Notes under the pieces: generated by a model | Database searches by the model: none | The model's input: the letters and a program-made list of their open reading frames with translations, nothing else | What the model was told of the DNA's origin: nothing | NCBI GenBank assembly: GCA_002726335.1 | Contig: PBSR01000060.1 | Location: 1 to 15,607, forward strand | Length of the DNA stretch: 15,607 nt | Reading direction: 5' to 3' | DNA from: Gemmatimonadaceae bacterium | Lineage (GTDB): Bacteria > Latescibacterota > UBA2968 > UBA8231 | Translations under genes and position numbers: made by a program | Shown here: positions 1 to 7,181 of the stretch, piece after piece | How positions within the stretch are numbered: position 1 is the first letter of the stretch | Layout: the number at the start of each line of letters is the position of its first letter

Positions 1-69
1 AACCGCTGCCGAGCCATGATGCCCGCCAGCCGGTTCGACCACCATTCACCGGGCCAGTTGCTGACCTAA
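1..69 (+). CDS. possible C-terminal end of a gene entering from the left
   Basis: Frame 1 reads 22 codons from the window edge to a TAA at 67-69, with G or C at about 19 of 22 third positions, which fits the coding bias of this DNA. If real, it is the tail of a plus-strand gene that converges on the GT-C gene, with its TAA overlapping that gene's stop (minus-strand TAG, 66-68). No family is recognisable from so few residues, and a chance open frame in GC-rich DNA is equally possible. Confidence 0.25.
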   Translation, partial: NRCRAMMPASRFDHHSPGQLLT

Positions 70-1997
70 CCGCGATCCGACGCGCGTCCGTATGGAAGCT
101 TCCCGAGATCCACATCATTCGGTCCCGGCCCGAATCTGGTCTCCACCATTAGTGCAGCCCGCCCTCCCTGCTCTGGATACTCGGTCACTCTGACCAATTC
201 GACGGGTACCGGAGGGCTCGAACCAGTGACAGCTGGATCGAACCACTCCCGCTCCGCTCCTTGCCAGGGCGCATAGAACCACAGCCGGTAGCCCCGTTCC
301 TCAAGAGCCCGCAGCACGTCTACCTCGTCGCTGTAGGCCCGAAATTCACCTAGCATCTCGCTGCCCCATTCGGGCCCGTCGGGTTCCAGCACCAGCCGTG
401 CACCGTTCTCGACGTCATATACAACCGGCCGGCCCGTCAACTCCATCACCTGCCATGGATCGGCATTGGCGGCCGTTAGAACCAGCGCATCCTCACCCAT
501 CTGGTCACCAAGCCATTCCAGATAACGCCCCTCGGCGATTCGCCCCTCGATAGCGTCCGTCGTCCGCGCGCTACCGAGCCCGACTAGCACGATCAGGCCC
601 GTCGCCAGAAGGACCCTCTGCCCGAACTCAAACTGTCCGCTTCCAGAATCCGTATACCATCGCCGGACCCGATCGGTCGCCAGCCCAATGGCGATGCCCG
701 CGATCAGAATAACCAGGAAAACAATCGCATTGCTGTGGCGCGGTTGCGTCGTAAGCGGCAGGTAGAGGACCAGAGTTCCCAGGATTGGGCCAAAAAGCAC
801 TATCAGAACCCGGGTCAGGGGTATGTACGCCCACACAATGCCTAGTGTCAGGTAGGCCAGCGCGACCGCCGAAGTCTCGACCCTCGGTTCGACCAGCAGA
901 AAGTATCCGGGTATCGCGAGCCCCACTAACCCCCACCACGAAGGCCAGGGGACCGGTCTGCGCCCGGCGATCACCAGGCTCGTCGCCAACACCGTCACCA
1001 GCAGAACCCAACGATAGAGGTGAACCGCGTTGGTGACGTGACCATGCACAAAACTCGCCAGCAACTCCGGCAATCTCGCCGGGAATTTCGTAAGGACGAC
1101 CCGAGCCGTATCCGACGGCTTCCAATCGTCCCACCCGATCGAAGGGTCGTAGGTCATCACGAGCACCCGTTGGTTGTTCTGGTCAACATTGAACAGTCCC
1201 GCCCGTTCAACCCCATCTCTCGTCTCATGTCCAACGCTGGCGACCAGGATCGTGGTCGCGGCGACGGCAACAAAGTAGCCCAACGGCACTGCCAATCGCC
1301 GTACCCAGCAGCCCCACGAACCCGAAGCATCCAGATCGAGAGCGGCAGGGAACCAGCGTGTTCGCGTCGCCAGCAGGAAAGGCGCCATCAGAGCCCAGAG
1401 CATGGCCGGGTACAGCCATGTCGTATGGCCCAGCGCCAGCATCCCCAGCAGTCCACCCAGCGACAGGAGCCGCGGCAGAGTCGGCCTCCGAGCGCAGAGC
1501 ACAAACCCCCAGCACGCCAGCGCCACCGCAAGAAATGTCTGTGCGTCGGACCAACCGTTGTTTCCGTACCAGGCCAACACCGGGTCGTAAATCACGAGCG
1601 TGCCAGTAACAAACGCTCCCAGCGGCTGGCGGGTCGCCAGGTAGACGGTATGCCCCGCGATCGGCACGATTGCGGCGCTCACGACCACCAGGAAGATCGC
1701 CCAAACGCGCATCCCGGTGGCAACCCCAAACAGCTTCAGCGCCAGGGCCTGCACCGGGACGAACAACAGCCCCTCCAAGGCATAGTCCAGAACCGAGAAG
1801 TCGCCCTCGGCGAGCGACACCGCCTGGCCGATCCAAATATCCGCGTACCCGTATCCCATACCGTCCCACCAGGGCGCGTAGTCCAGTCGGATGACCGGCG
1901 CCGACCGGATCACGAGCGCCGCCAAAAACAACCCCGTCAATACCAAACCCACCGGGACGCGCCGTCCCCACGCCATTGCGCCCCTCAGCCCCATCAC
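66..1997 (-). CDS. GT-C/GT39-like polytopic membrane protein, cassette A
   Basis: A 643-residue, very hydrophobic protein with about ten or more membrane spans and a soluble C-terminal domain from about residue 491. This is the layout of GT-C enzymes that transfer sugars from polyprenyl-phosphate donors on the outer membrane face; that role is inferred. It is a clear paralogue of the protein at 4056-5963. Shared blocks include WWDGxGxGYADxWIG (about 43-57, first external loop), DPVLxWxGxNGWSDAxTFL (138-156), ALGHxTWxxPA (188-198), an NNQR...DPxIxWDxWxPxDT loop (about 274-297), RHSNA, and RPVxYDVExGxRL in the C-terminal domain. The classical DE pair of GT39 and ArnT is replaced by the WWDG...YAD loop. 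It starts with GTG overlapping the upstream stop (GTGA), so it is probably translationally coupled; ATG 1994 is an alternative start. It could instead be a non-catalytic or polymerase-like membrane protein. Confidence 0.8.
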   Translation of the reverse strand: MMGLRGAMAWGRRVPVGLVLTGLFLAALVIRSAPVIRLDYAPWWDGMGYGYADIWIGQAVSLAEGDFSVLDYALEGLLFVPVQALALKLFGVATGMRVWAIFLVVVSAAIVPIAGHTVYLATRQPLGAFVTGTLVIYDPVLAWYGNNGWSDAQTFLAVALACWGFVLCARRPTLPRLLSLGGLLGMLALGHTTWLYPAMLWALMAPFLLATRTRWFPAALDLDASGSWGCWVRRLAVPLGYFVAVAATTILVASVGHETRDGVERAGLFNVDQNNQRVLVMTYDPSIGWDDWKPSDTARVVLTKFPARLPELLASFVHGHVTNAVHLYRWVLLVTVLATSLVIAGRRPVPWPSWWGLVGLAIPGYFLLVEPRVETSAVALAYLTLGIVWAYIPLTRVLIVLFGPILGTLVLYLPLTTQPRHSNAIVFLVILIAGIAIGLATDRVRRWYTDSGSGQFEFGQRVLLATGLIVLVGLGSARTTDAIEGRIAEGRYLEWLGDQMGEDALVLTAANADPWQVMELTGRPVVYDVENGARLVLEPDGPEWGSEMLGEFRAYSDEVDVLRALEERGYRLWFYAPWQGAEREWFDPAVTGSSPPVPVELVRVTEYPEQGGRAALMVETRFGPGPNDVDLGKLPYGRASDRG

Positions 1998-3178
1998 CCT
2001 GATCCATGCCGGTGGGCGGCAATCCGGTGGACGAGCACCGCGGCTCCCACTACAAGCCAGAACACCGCCGCAAGCATCGATGAAACTCGGGCCGGCTCAT
2101 GCCCCAGCAATCCCACGGCCCCCTGCACCACCCGATCCCCTGAACTGCCGGCAACCTCCACGAAAACAATGTCCGACCCGTCGAGGGCGTAGGCCAGTCC
2201 GGCGACGAGGCTCGCCAGAACCGCGACCACCACCAACCCGGCCACCAATTTCTCGCGCCCCCCATCCAGGCGACCGAGAAACTCCCTACCGACGTTGCCC
2301 ATCACATTTCGGGCCGGCTCGGCCGCCATGGCCCCGATCATCGCAGTGGCGAGCAGGCCAACCGTGCGGAAGAATCCCGGCCACAGCCGAAAAGACGTCT
2401 CCGGCAATGCGAGGTCGGCAGAGCGGTGCATCTCCACCACCAGCACCAGCACGACAACGGACAGCCCGAGCCCCAGCCAGGGGGCCATGCCCGGGCCCGC
2501 CGGCGCCCGCACCATGGCAGCGATCAGGTACGCCATCCCCAGCCCGACCACCAGCAACAGCACTGCCAGCCCGGCGAAACCTCCCGGCAATCCGCCCGCC
2601 GTCGCCGCCAGAATGTCCAGTCGTTGAATCTTGCGCCACGGCTGCAGAGCCAGATCAATATGCCGGTCGCCCGGGATCCCATTCGTCACCACCGACCCGG
2701 GAAGCTTGTCGGTCAGCGAGGCCATCAGATAGGCCGATCGGGTCGCACCCTCGTCGACCACGACTTGCAGGCGAAAACGACGTCCCACGGGATCGGTCAC
2801 CGCGCCGAAGTCCCAGCGAATCGCCCGAATGTCGGTTCCGACCCGGGCTTCGATCCGCCCTTCCCGAACGATCGTCTCGCCTTCGCGCAGGCGGGCAACA
2901 AAGGGTGTCGCGGAGTCCGCCACCCCGTCTACCCTGGCAAAGAACTCCACCCCGGTCAGGAACAGTCCGGCGACCTCGAACTCCTGCTCCACCGACTCGC
3001 CGGAAGCCAGCGGTCCGATGCCAAACAGCGTCTCCGGCGCGCTCGAGTACATCGGAGCGTTCCAGGTGAGCCCCCACAGGAGAACCAGCGACGCTAGGAT
3101 CGCGCCAACCGCCAGCCCCGAGGCTGTGCCGGCGCGATGCTCGGAAAGCCACTTCAGATATCCGGCCAGAACACGCAT
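1994..3178 (-). CDS. membrane-anchored beta-sandwich protein, cassette A
   Basis: A 394-residue protein of unknown function. A positively charged N-terminus leads into a membrane helix (about 22-38), then an extracytoplasmic, strand-rich domain (about 48-180), then about five more membrane helices (about 199-386). The domain opens with FGIGPLASGESVEQEF (52-67) and closes with LPGSVVTNG...HIDLAL (159-178). Both signatures recur in the proteins at 5960-7099 and 7182-8078. Similar jelly-roll-like segments occur in uncharacterised bacterial membrane proteins, and ligand binding to a glycan or lipid-linked sugar is my guess. It is the first gene of the cassette and overlaps the GT-C gene by 4 bases. 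An in-frame TAG stands three codons before the ATG, so this start is firm. There is no Shine-Dalgarno sequence, and a TAGAAT box six bases upstream suggests a leaderless transcript. Confidence 0.8.
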   Translation of the reverse strand: MRVLAGYLKWLSEHRAGTASGLAVGAILASLVLLWGLTWNAPMYSSAPETLFGIGPLASGESVEQEFEVAGLFLTGVEFFARVDGVADSATPFVARLREGETIVREGRIEARVGTDIRAIRWDFGAVTDPVGRRFRLQVVVDEGATRSAYLMASLTDKLPGSVVTNGIPGDRHIDLALQPWRKIQRLDILAATAGGLPGGFAGLAVLLLVVGLGMAYLIAAMVRAPAGPGMAPWLGLGLSVVVLVLVVEMHRSADLALPETSFRLWPGFFRTVGLLATAMIGAMAAEPARNVMGNVGREFLGRLDGGREKLVAGLVVVAVLASLVAGLAYALDGSDIVFVEVAGSSGDRVVQGAVGLLGHEPARVSSMLAAVFWLVVGAAVLVHRIAAHRHGSG

Positions 3179-3184
3179 CGCGAC

Positions 3185-3190
3185 ATTCTA
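3185..3190 (-). promoter_or_regulatory. candidate -10 box of a leaderless transcript
   Basis: The minus strand reads TAGAAT, then six bases, then the ATG of the cassette A gene at 3178. A -10 hexamer at this distance puts the transcription start on or next to the A of the ATG. No Shine-Dalgarno sequence and no convincing -35 box are visible. Confidence 0.45.
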
Positions 3191-3192
3191 TC

Positions 3193-3208
3193 GGCGCGCC
3201 GTCGCGCC
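3193..3208. promoter_or_regulatory. GC inverted repeat in divergent spacer
   Basis: GGCGCG and CGCGCC flank a 4-base CCGT centre, just upstream of the TAGAAT box and between the divergent cassette A and methyltransferase genes. It could be an operator or a structure blocking read-through. GC-rich dyads arise easily in this DNA, so confidence is low. Confidence 0.25.
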
Positions 3209-3255
3209 GCGATCTCGATCAACCCGATTAAGGCCTCGAGGAAGCCTGCTCTCGG

Positions 3256-3283
3256 TTGTCCGGACGGAGCTTTACGCCATACT
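3256..3283 (+). promoter_or_regulatory. candidate promoter of the methyltransferase
   Basis: TTGTCC (3256-3261) and CATACT (3278-3283) are separated by 16 bases. Transcription would begin near 3290, upstream of the GGAG at 3297-3300. The match to the sigma-70 consensus is moderate only. Confidence 0.25.
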
Positions 3284-3306
3284 TGCGCGACTACTTGGAG
3301 ATTGGA

Positions 3307-4059
3307 TTGCTATCGATGGAGACACCCCGGGAAACCGTCGTCCGCTACCGCCGGGTCCTTGGCCGAAAACACGTCCTCCGCGAGACCTACCTCGCGTGGT
3401 ACAGCCGCATGTCGGCGCTATTTGCCGACGCCGGGCCAACCGTCGAGATTGGTACCGGACACGGGCTCATGGCCGACGTTGCCCCCGGCCTGATCACCTC
3501 GGACGTCTTTCCTTCCCCGTACACCCGGCTCGCCAGCGACGCCATGTACCTACCGTTCGAGACTGGCTCCGTAGGCAACTTCGCGATGCTGGACGTGCTC
3601 CACCACATCGAGCGGCCGGTGCGAGCCTTCGCCGAGTTCGCCCGCTGCCTACGGCCCGGCGGTCGCCTGGTCGTGGCGGAGCCCTACCTCTCTCCGGTGG
3701 CGCGCCTGTTGTTCAGATTTCATTTCGAGCCGGTGGATTTTGACCAACAATTGGGAGATGCCTCCGCCCCTCCGAACCCCGGCAAAAGCGACCCCTTCGA
3801 CGGCAACATGGCCCTCTCCCAAAAGGCGCTGGTGACCGAGACCGACCGCTTGCTGGAACAGGTCCCTGATCTGCGCCTGGTCGGCCGGGAAATCAGCGAT
3901 CACCTCGTCTACCCGCTTTGCGGCGGATTCAACTTCCCGTCGCTGGTCCCCCGGTGGGGAGCCCCCGCCCTGCGCGCCCTCGAACGGTACACGCGTTTCA
4001 TGGCCCCGATTGCGGGCTTTCGCATCATCGCGGCCTTCGAGAAGCCCCGCAAAGCCTAG
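3307..4059 (+). CDS. class I SAM-dependent methyltransferase
   Basis: A soluble protein of about 250 residues with the Rossmann-like methyltransferase fold. Motif I is VEIGTGHG (about 46-53); an acidic residue follows in TSDVF; then come SDAxxLPF and DVLHHIExP, and the post-motif LRPGGRLVVAEPY (about 115-127). This is the Methyltransf_11 pattern of small-molecule or lipid/sugar methyltransferases; the substrate is unknown. I chose TTG 3307 because GGAG at 3297-3300 is six bases upstream. ATG 3316 gives 247 residues, and an upstream TTG at 3256 adds 17 codons that overlap the likely promoter. The gene is divergent from cassette A and convergent with cassette B. Its TAG shares the CTAG palindrome with the facing stop. 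Its position among envelope glycosylation genes suggests methylation of a glycan or its lipid carrier. Confidence 0.85.
   Translation: MLSMETPRETVVRYRRVLGRKHVLRETYLAWYSRMSALFADAGPTVEIGTGHGLMADVAPGLITSDVFPSPYTRLASDAMYLPFETGSVGNFAMLDVLHHIERPVRAFAEFARCLRPGGRLVVAEPYLSPVARLLFRFHFEPVDFDQQLGDASAPPNPGKSDPFDGNMALSQKALVTETDRLLEQVPDLRLVGREISDHLVYPLCGGFNFPSLVPRWGAPALRALERYTRFMAPIAGFRIIAAFEKPRKA
4056..4059. other. CTAG shared by two convergent stop codons
   Basis: The plus-strand TAG (4057-4059) of the methyltransferase and the minus-strand TAG (4058-4056) of the cassette B GT-C gene lie in one 4-base palindrome. Any transcription terminator must lie inside one of the coding regions, or transcripts run antisense into each other. 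Confidence 0.9.
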
Positions 4060-5963
4060 CCGCGACCGGTCTGGGAAGGCACCGAAGGCGGCTCCTCCAG
4101 AGTCTCGATCGGATCGCCCACGGCCAGAGCCGCCCGGGAATCGTCGTTTGGATAGGTCGCCACCGGGATCAGGCTGAGGAATGTCCACGCCTGGTTTTCA
4201 CCCGCTAAGCGTGGCGCAAAACGCTCCGCATCGGCCGTTTCCCCGGGCCGGTAGAACCAGAGGCGGCCATCGCCCGCCAGCACCCGAAGGACATCCCCGG
4301 TCGTTGCCGGTGCCTCAGTAACCTCGGCGACCTTTGTCCCCCACTCGCTGGTTGTACCGGTAACCAGCAGCCGGCCGCCGTATTCCACGTCGTAGGCGAC
4401 CGGACGGCCAACCAGTTCGTGAACACGCCACGGGTTCACGTCGCCGCTCGTCAGCAGTGCGTCGCCCGGTCCCATGACACTTCCCAACCACGTAAGATAG
4501 CGCTCTTCCCCCAGTCGAAACTGCGCCGCGCTTACGGCCTGGAATGTCCCGATCCCCACCAGAATCACCAGCGTCGTTGCGGTGGCCAGTGTCGCAAGCC
4601 ACGCAAGGAGTGCGCCATCGCGGCCCTCGCCAGGGCGGCGCCTGCTCCACCGGGCCAGCGCATCATCGATCGCGACACCGGTGATGATGAGTAGTGCAAA
4701 GATCACCGCGTTGCTGTGGCGAAACTGGGTAATGACCGGCAGGAACACCGCCAGGATGAGCGCCAACGGCGCGACGATCACTAGGATCACACGCGCGACC
4801 GGCATGTAGACCCACGCCACCGCGAGCACCGCCAGCAGAACCACCACCGCCGCGTTCTCCACCGGGTTCAACGCCAGCGCCAGCACCGCGAACATAACCG
4901 GCCCCAGCACGGCCCATCCCGATAGTCGGGACAGGCCCCGGGCCAGCGCGAGAATCAGCACCGCCACGCTAACAACCAGCAACAGCCATGCGGAGAATGG
5001 AATTGCCCCGGTGATCTGCTGCCCGACCAGATCGGAAAAGAGCGATGGGAAGAGGCCCGGCACCTTGAAAACGAACGTGCGAATCGTGTCCGCGGGCTCC
5101 CAGGTGTCCCACTCGATATCGGGATCGAGACGAGTGATCAGCGAGCGCTGGTTATTCACGTCCGACGAAAACACCGGCGCGTAGTTCCCCGATTCGGTCA
5201 ACCCTGCCCCGACCAGATACCAGTTCACGGCCAGCATGCAAACCAAGAACGCCACCAACGGGATGGCGAACCGCAAGCTACGACCGCGCGAGGCGCCAAC
5301 CGGCTCGGCCCGGTCGAACCACTGTCGATTTGCCAGCAACGGCCACGCAAGTATCGCCCAGGCCAGCGCCGGCCAGGTCCACGTGGCATGGCCCAGGGCC
5401 AGGAACGCCAGCGAAACTCCCAGCAGGACCAGGCGGGTCCCCGTTGGGCGCCGCGCACAGGCAAAGAAGACTAGGAAGGTGGTCGCCACACCGAGAAAAG
5501 TGAAGGCGTCGGACCAGCCATTCAACCCGAACCATTCCAGCACCGGATCGAATATCACGAAGGCCCCGGCAACGACACCGCCCGCAATGCGCCCGGTGAT
5601 CAGGTGCACTGTCGCCGTCACCGTCAACGCCACCGACGCGGCCACCGCGATGAGCACGAATGACCAGATCTCCATCCCCGTCGAAAGTCCGAACAATTTG
5701 AAGACGAGCGCAAGCACCGGCACGTAGACAAGTCCCTCGGTCGCGAAATGCAGACCGGCCGGCGAGCCGTCGAAGGCCAGCGCCGTGGCACCGCCAATCC
5801 AGAGGTCGGCATAGCCCCAGCCGATGCCATCCCACCAGGGTGTGAACTCGCCCCTCTGTACTACGGACAGCCGGGACAGAAAGGCCGCGATGAACACCGT
5901 GGCGTACGCGCCTTTGGCCCGATCCAGGCCGGCCACTGCGATCACCGTGGTCATGAATCTCAT
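4056..5963 (-). CDS. GT-C/GT39-like polytopic membrane protein, cassette B
   Basis: A 635-residue polytopic membrane protein with about ten or more spans and a soluble C-terminal domain from about residue 488. It is a paralogue of the protein at 66-1997 throughout its length. It has WWDGIGWGYADLWIG (43-57), DPVLEWFGLNGWSDAFTFL (about 138-157), ALGHATWTWPA, SDVNNQR...DPDIEWDTWEPADT, RHSNA, and in the C-terminal domain NPWRVHELVGRPVAYDVE. Transfer of a sugar from a lipid-phosphate donor on the outer membrane face is inferred from the GT-C-like layout; the usual DE catalytic pair is not evident. The ATG overlaps the stop of the upstream beta-sandwich gene in ATGA, which implies translational coupling. 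The stop overlaps that of the convergent methyltransferase, leaving no room for a terminator between them. Confidence 0.8.
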   Translation of the reverse strand: MRFMTTVIAVAGLDRAKGAYATVFIAAFLSRLSVVQRGEFTPWWDGIGWGYADLWIGGATALAFDGSPAGLHFATEGLVYVPVLALVFKLFGLSTGMEIWSFVLIAVAASVALTVTATVHLITGRIAGGVVAGAFVIFDPVLEWFGLNGWSDAFTFLGVATTFLVFFACARRPTGTRLVLLGVSLAFLALGHATWTWPALAWAILAWPLLANRQWFDRAEPVGASRGRSLRFAIPLVAFLVCMLAVNWYLVGAGLTESGNYAPVFSSDVNNQRSLITRLDPDIEWDTWEPADTIRTFVFKVPGLFPSLFSDLVGQQITGAIPFSAWLLLVVSVAVLILALARGLSRLSGWAVLGPVMFAVLALALNPVENAAVVVLLAVLAVAWVYMPVARVILVIVAPLALILAVFLPVITQFRHSNAVIFALLIITGVAIDDALARWSRRRPGEGRDGALLAWLATLATATTLVILVGIGTFQAVSAAQFRLGEERYLTWLGSVMGPGDALLTSGDVNPWRVHELVGRPVAYDVEYGGRLLVTGTTSEWGTKVAEVTEAPATTGDVLRVLAGDGRLWFYRPGETADAERFAPRLAGENQAWTFLSLIPVATYPNDDSRAALAVGDPIETLEEPPSVPSQTGRG

Positions 5964-7099
5964 CGCGGCCGCCGAAGGCCTTGGGGGGCGTCCCGCCCGT
6001 CAATCCATCCGCGCACCGCCACCACCAGCCAGAGGACCACCGCCACCCGAGCGAACCCACCAGCCACGTTCTGTCCCAGCCACGGGATTCTCCCTTGCCG
6101 CGGACGCCCCTCATCCATCACATCGATAATCTGAAAGTACTCCGGTTCCTGGGTGAACGGCAGCAGCGCCGCAGCCGCCACGGTCATCACAACCGCAACC
6201 GCCAGGAGGCGTTCGGTGGCGCTTGTCCTAGCTAGTCCTTCGCACCTTCCCAGGGCTCTCGCCCCCGCCAGAAGTACCCAGGGGGTCGCCGCAAACGCGA
6301 GCATCAGCGCTCGCGTGGCGAAGACCAGACCCGGGTCTGTTTCCGCCCTGGCGATGTTTCTGTACTGCGCCAGTGGGATGAGTTCCAGAACCGCCACCGC
6401 TACGCCACCCAGCAGCACGGCCATCAGTACGCGCTCCTTCTTCAGCGCCCCGTCGCCACGATGCCTCAGCAGGCCGATCCCTCCCACCGCCCCACTCGCG
6501 AATATCGCCAGCCCCAGAGTCACCCCACCACCCGGCACCGTCCGGGCCAGGATTTCAAAGATCGTCCTTCTACTCGCCTGCCGGTAGGCATGGAGCACCA
6601 GATCGATGTGTTCCCCGCTGGGGGTTCCGTTGCTGACGATGCTCCCCGGCAGCAGGTCCTCCGTCGTGGTGTCGGCCAGCAGACCTTCACCGCTCACCTG
6701 GGCCACGACTACCTGAACGTCATACTCGCGCCCCGCCGAATCACCAATTGGCGGGAAGGACCAGGCCACCACCCGGCGGGAGTTGAGCAGACCCGCCACC
6801 TCGACAACTCCCTCGCGGACCGCCATACCGCCCTCATACAGACGGAAATGGAGCACTGCGCTTTGGTCAGCCGTGCCCTCTGGTGGACTGCGCAGACTGA
6901 CTTCAATCCGCGAAAGATGGCTCAATTCCACCTGAACGCGCTGTTCAAACGCGTCCCCCACCCCAAATGGACCCACCGACCACTGGACCTGCGGATCGGC
7001 CGGAAAGGCCGCCTGCCGCCATTCCAGGAAAGCGGCGGACCAGGCACCCAGGGCCAACAGCATGGCAATCAACAATATCGGAACCGGTCGTCGAACCAG
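5960..7099 (-). CDS. membrane-anchored beta-sandwich protein, cassette B (CTG start)
   Basis: A protein of about 379 residues, with the same architecture as the cassette A protein: N-terminal helix, extracytoplasmic beta-rich domain, then about five helices. Domain signatures are SVGPFGVGDAFEQRV and LPGSIVSNGTPSGEHIDL. The first ATG/TTG codons (7075, 7072, 7063) would leave the first membrane helix short and without positive flanking charges. In-frame sequence upstream encodes VRRPVPI ahead of it. GGAGG (7107-7111) lies seven bases before an in-frame CTG at 7099, so I place the start there; an in-frame TGA at 7121-7123 limits further extension. Its stop overlaps the GT-C start (ATGA). Function is unknown; a role alongside the GT-C protein, for example binding its lipid or glycan substrate, is inferred from three-fold co-occurrence. 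Confidence 0.78.
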   Translation of the reverse strand: MVRRPVPILLIAMLLALGAWSAAFLEWRQAAFPADPQVQWSVGPFGVGDAFEQRVQVELSHLSRIEVSLRSPPEGTADQSAVLHFRLYEGGMAVREGVVEVAGLLNSRRVVAWSFPPIGDSAGREYDVQVVVAQVSGEGLLADTTTEDLLPGSIVSNGTPSGEHIDLVLHAYRQASRRTIFEILARTVPGGGVTLGLAIFASGAVGGIGLLRHRGDGALKKERVLMAVLLGGVAVAVLELIPLAQYRNIARAETDPGLVFATRALMLAFAATPWVLLAGARALGRCEGLARTSATERLLAVAVVMTVAAAALLPFTQEPEYFQIIDVMDEGRPRQGRIPWLGQNVAGGFARVAVVLWLVVAVRGWIDGRDAPQGLRRPR

Positions 7100-7105
7100 G
7101 GTCTT

Positions 7106-7111
7106 CCCTCC
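7106..7111 (-). promoter_or_regulatory. strong ribosome binding site before a CTG start
   Basis: The minus strand reads GGAGGG, six bases before CTG 7099 (GGAGG with a 7-base spacer). Its strength and spacing, plus the arginine-rich residues it would add in front of the first membrane helix, decide the start of the cassette B gene. Confidence 0.6.
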
Positions 7112-7155
7112 AGCCGCCCGTCAGACGAAGCCACATCCGGCAATCTCAACCGGGA

Positions 7156-7174
7156 CCTGGTGGCAATAACCAGG
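7156..7174. promoter_or_regulatory. dyad in the divergent B/C intergenic region
   Basis: CCTGGT and ACCAGG are separated by seven bases (GGCAATA). The dyad sits between the divergent starts of cassettes B and C, where one regulator could control both. A plus-strand TATTCT (7197-7202) downstream is a possible -10 box for cassette C. Confidence 0.35.
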
Positions 7175-7181
7175 CCGTTCG

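Noticed and set aside
1020..3069. Long plus-strand open frames (about 390 codons each) opposite the cassette A genes
   Set aside because: Their products are rich in Arg, Pro, Ser and Gln with no recognisable domain, and they are antisense to genes with clear paralogues. Such frames are expected opposite GC-rich genes.
5278..6114. 278-codon minus-strand frame spanning the junction of the two cassette B genes
   Set aside because: It lies in another frame across two well-supported overlapping genes and has biased, low-complexity composition.
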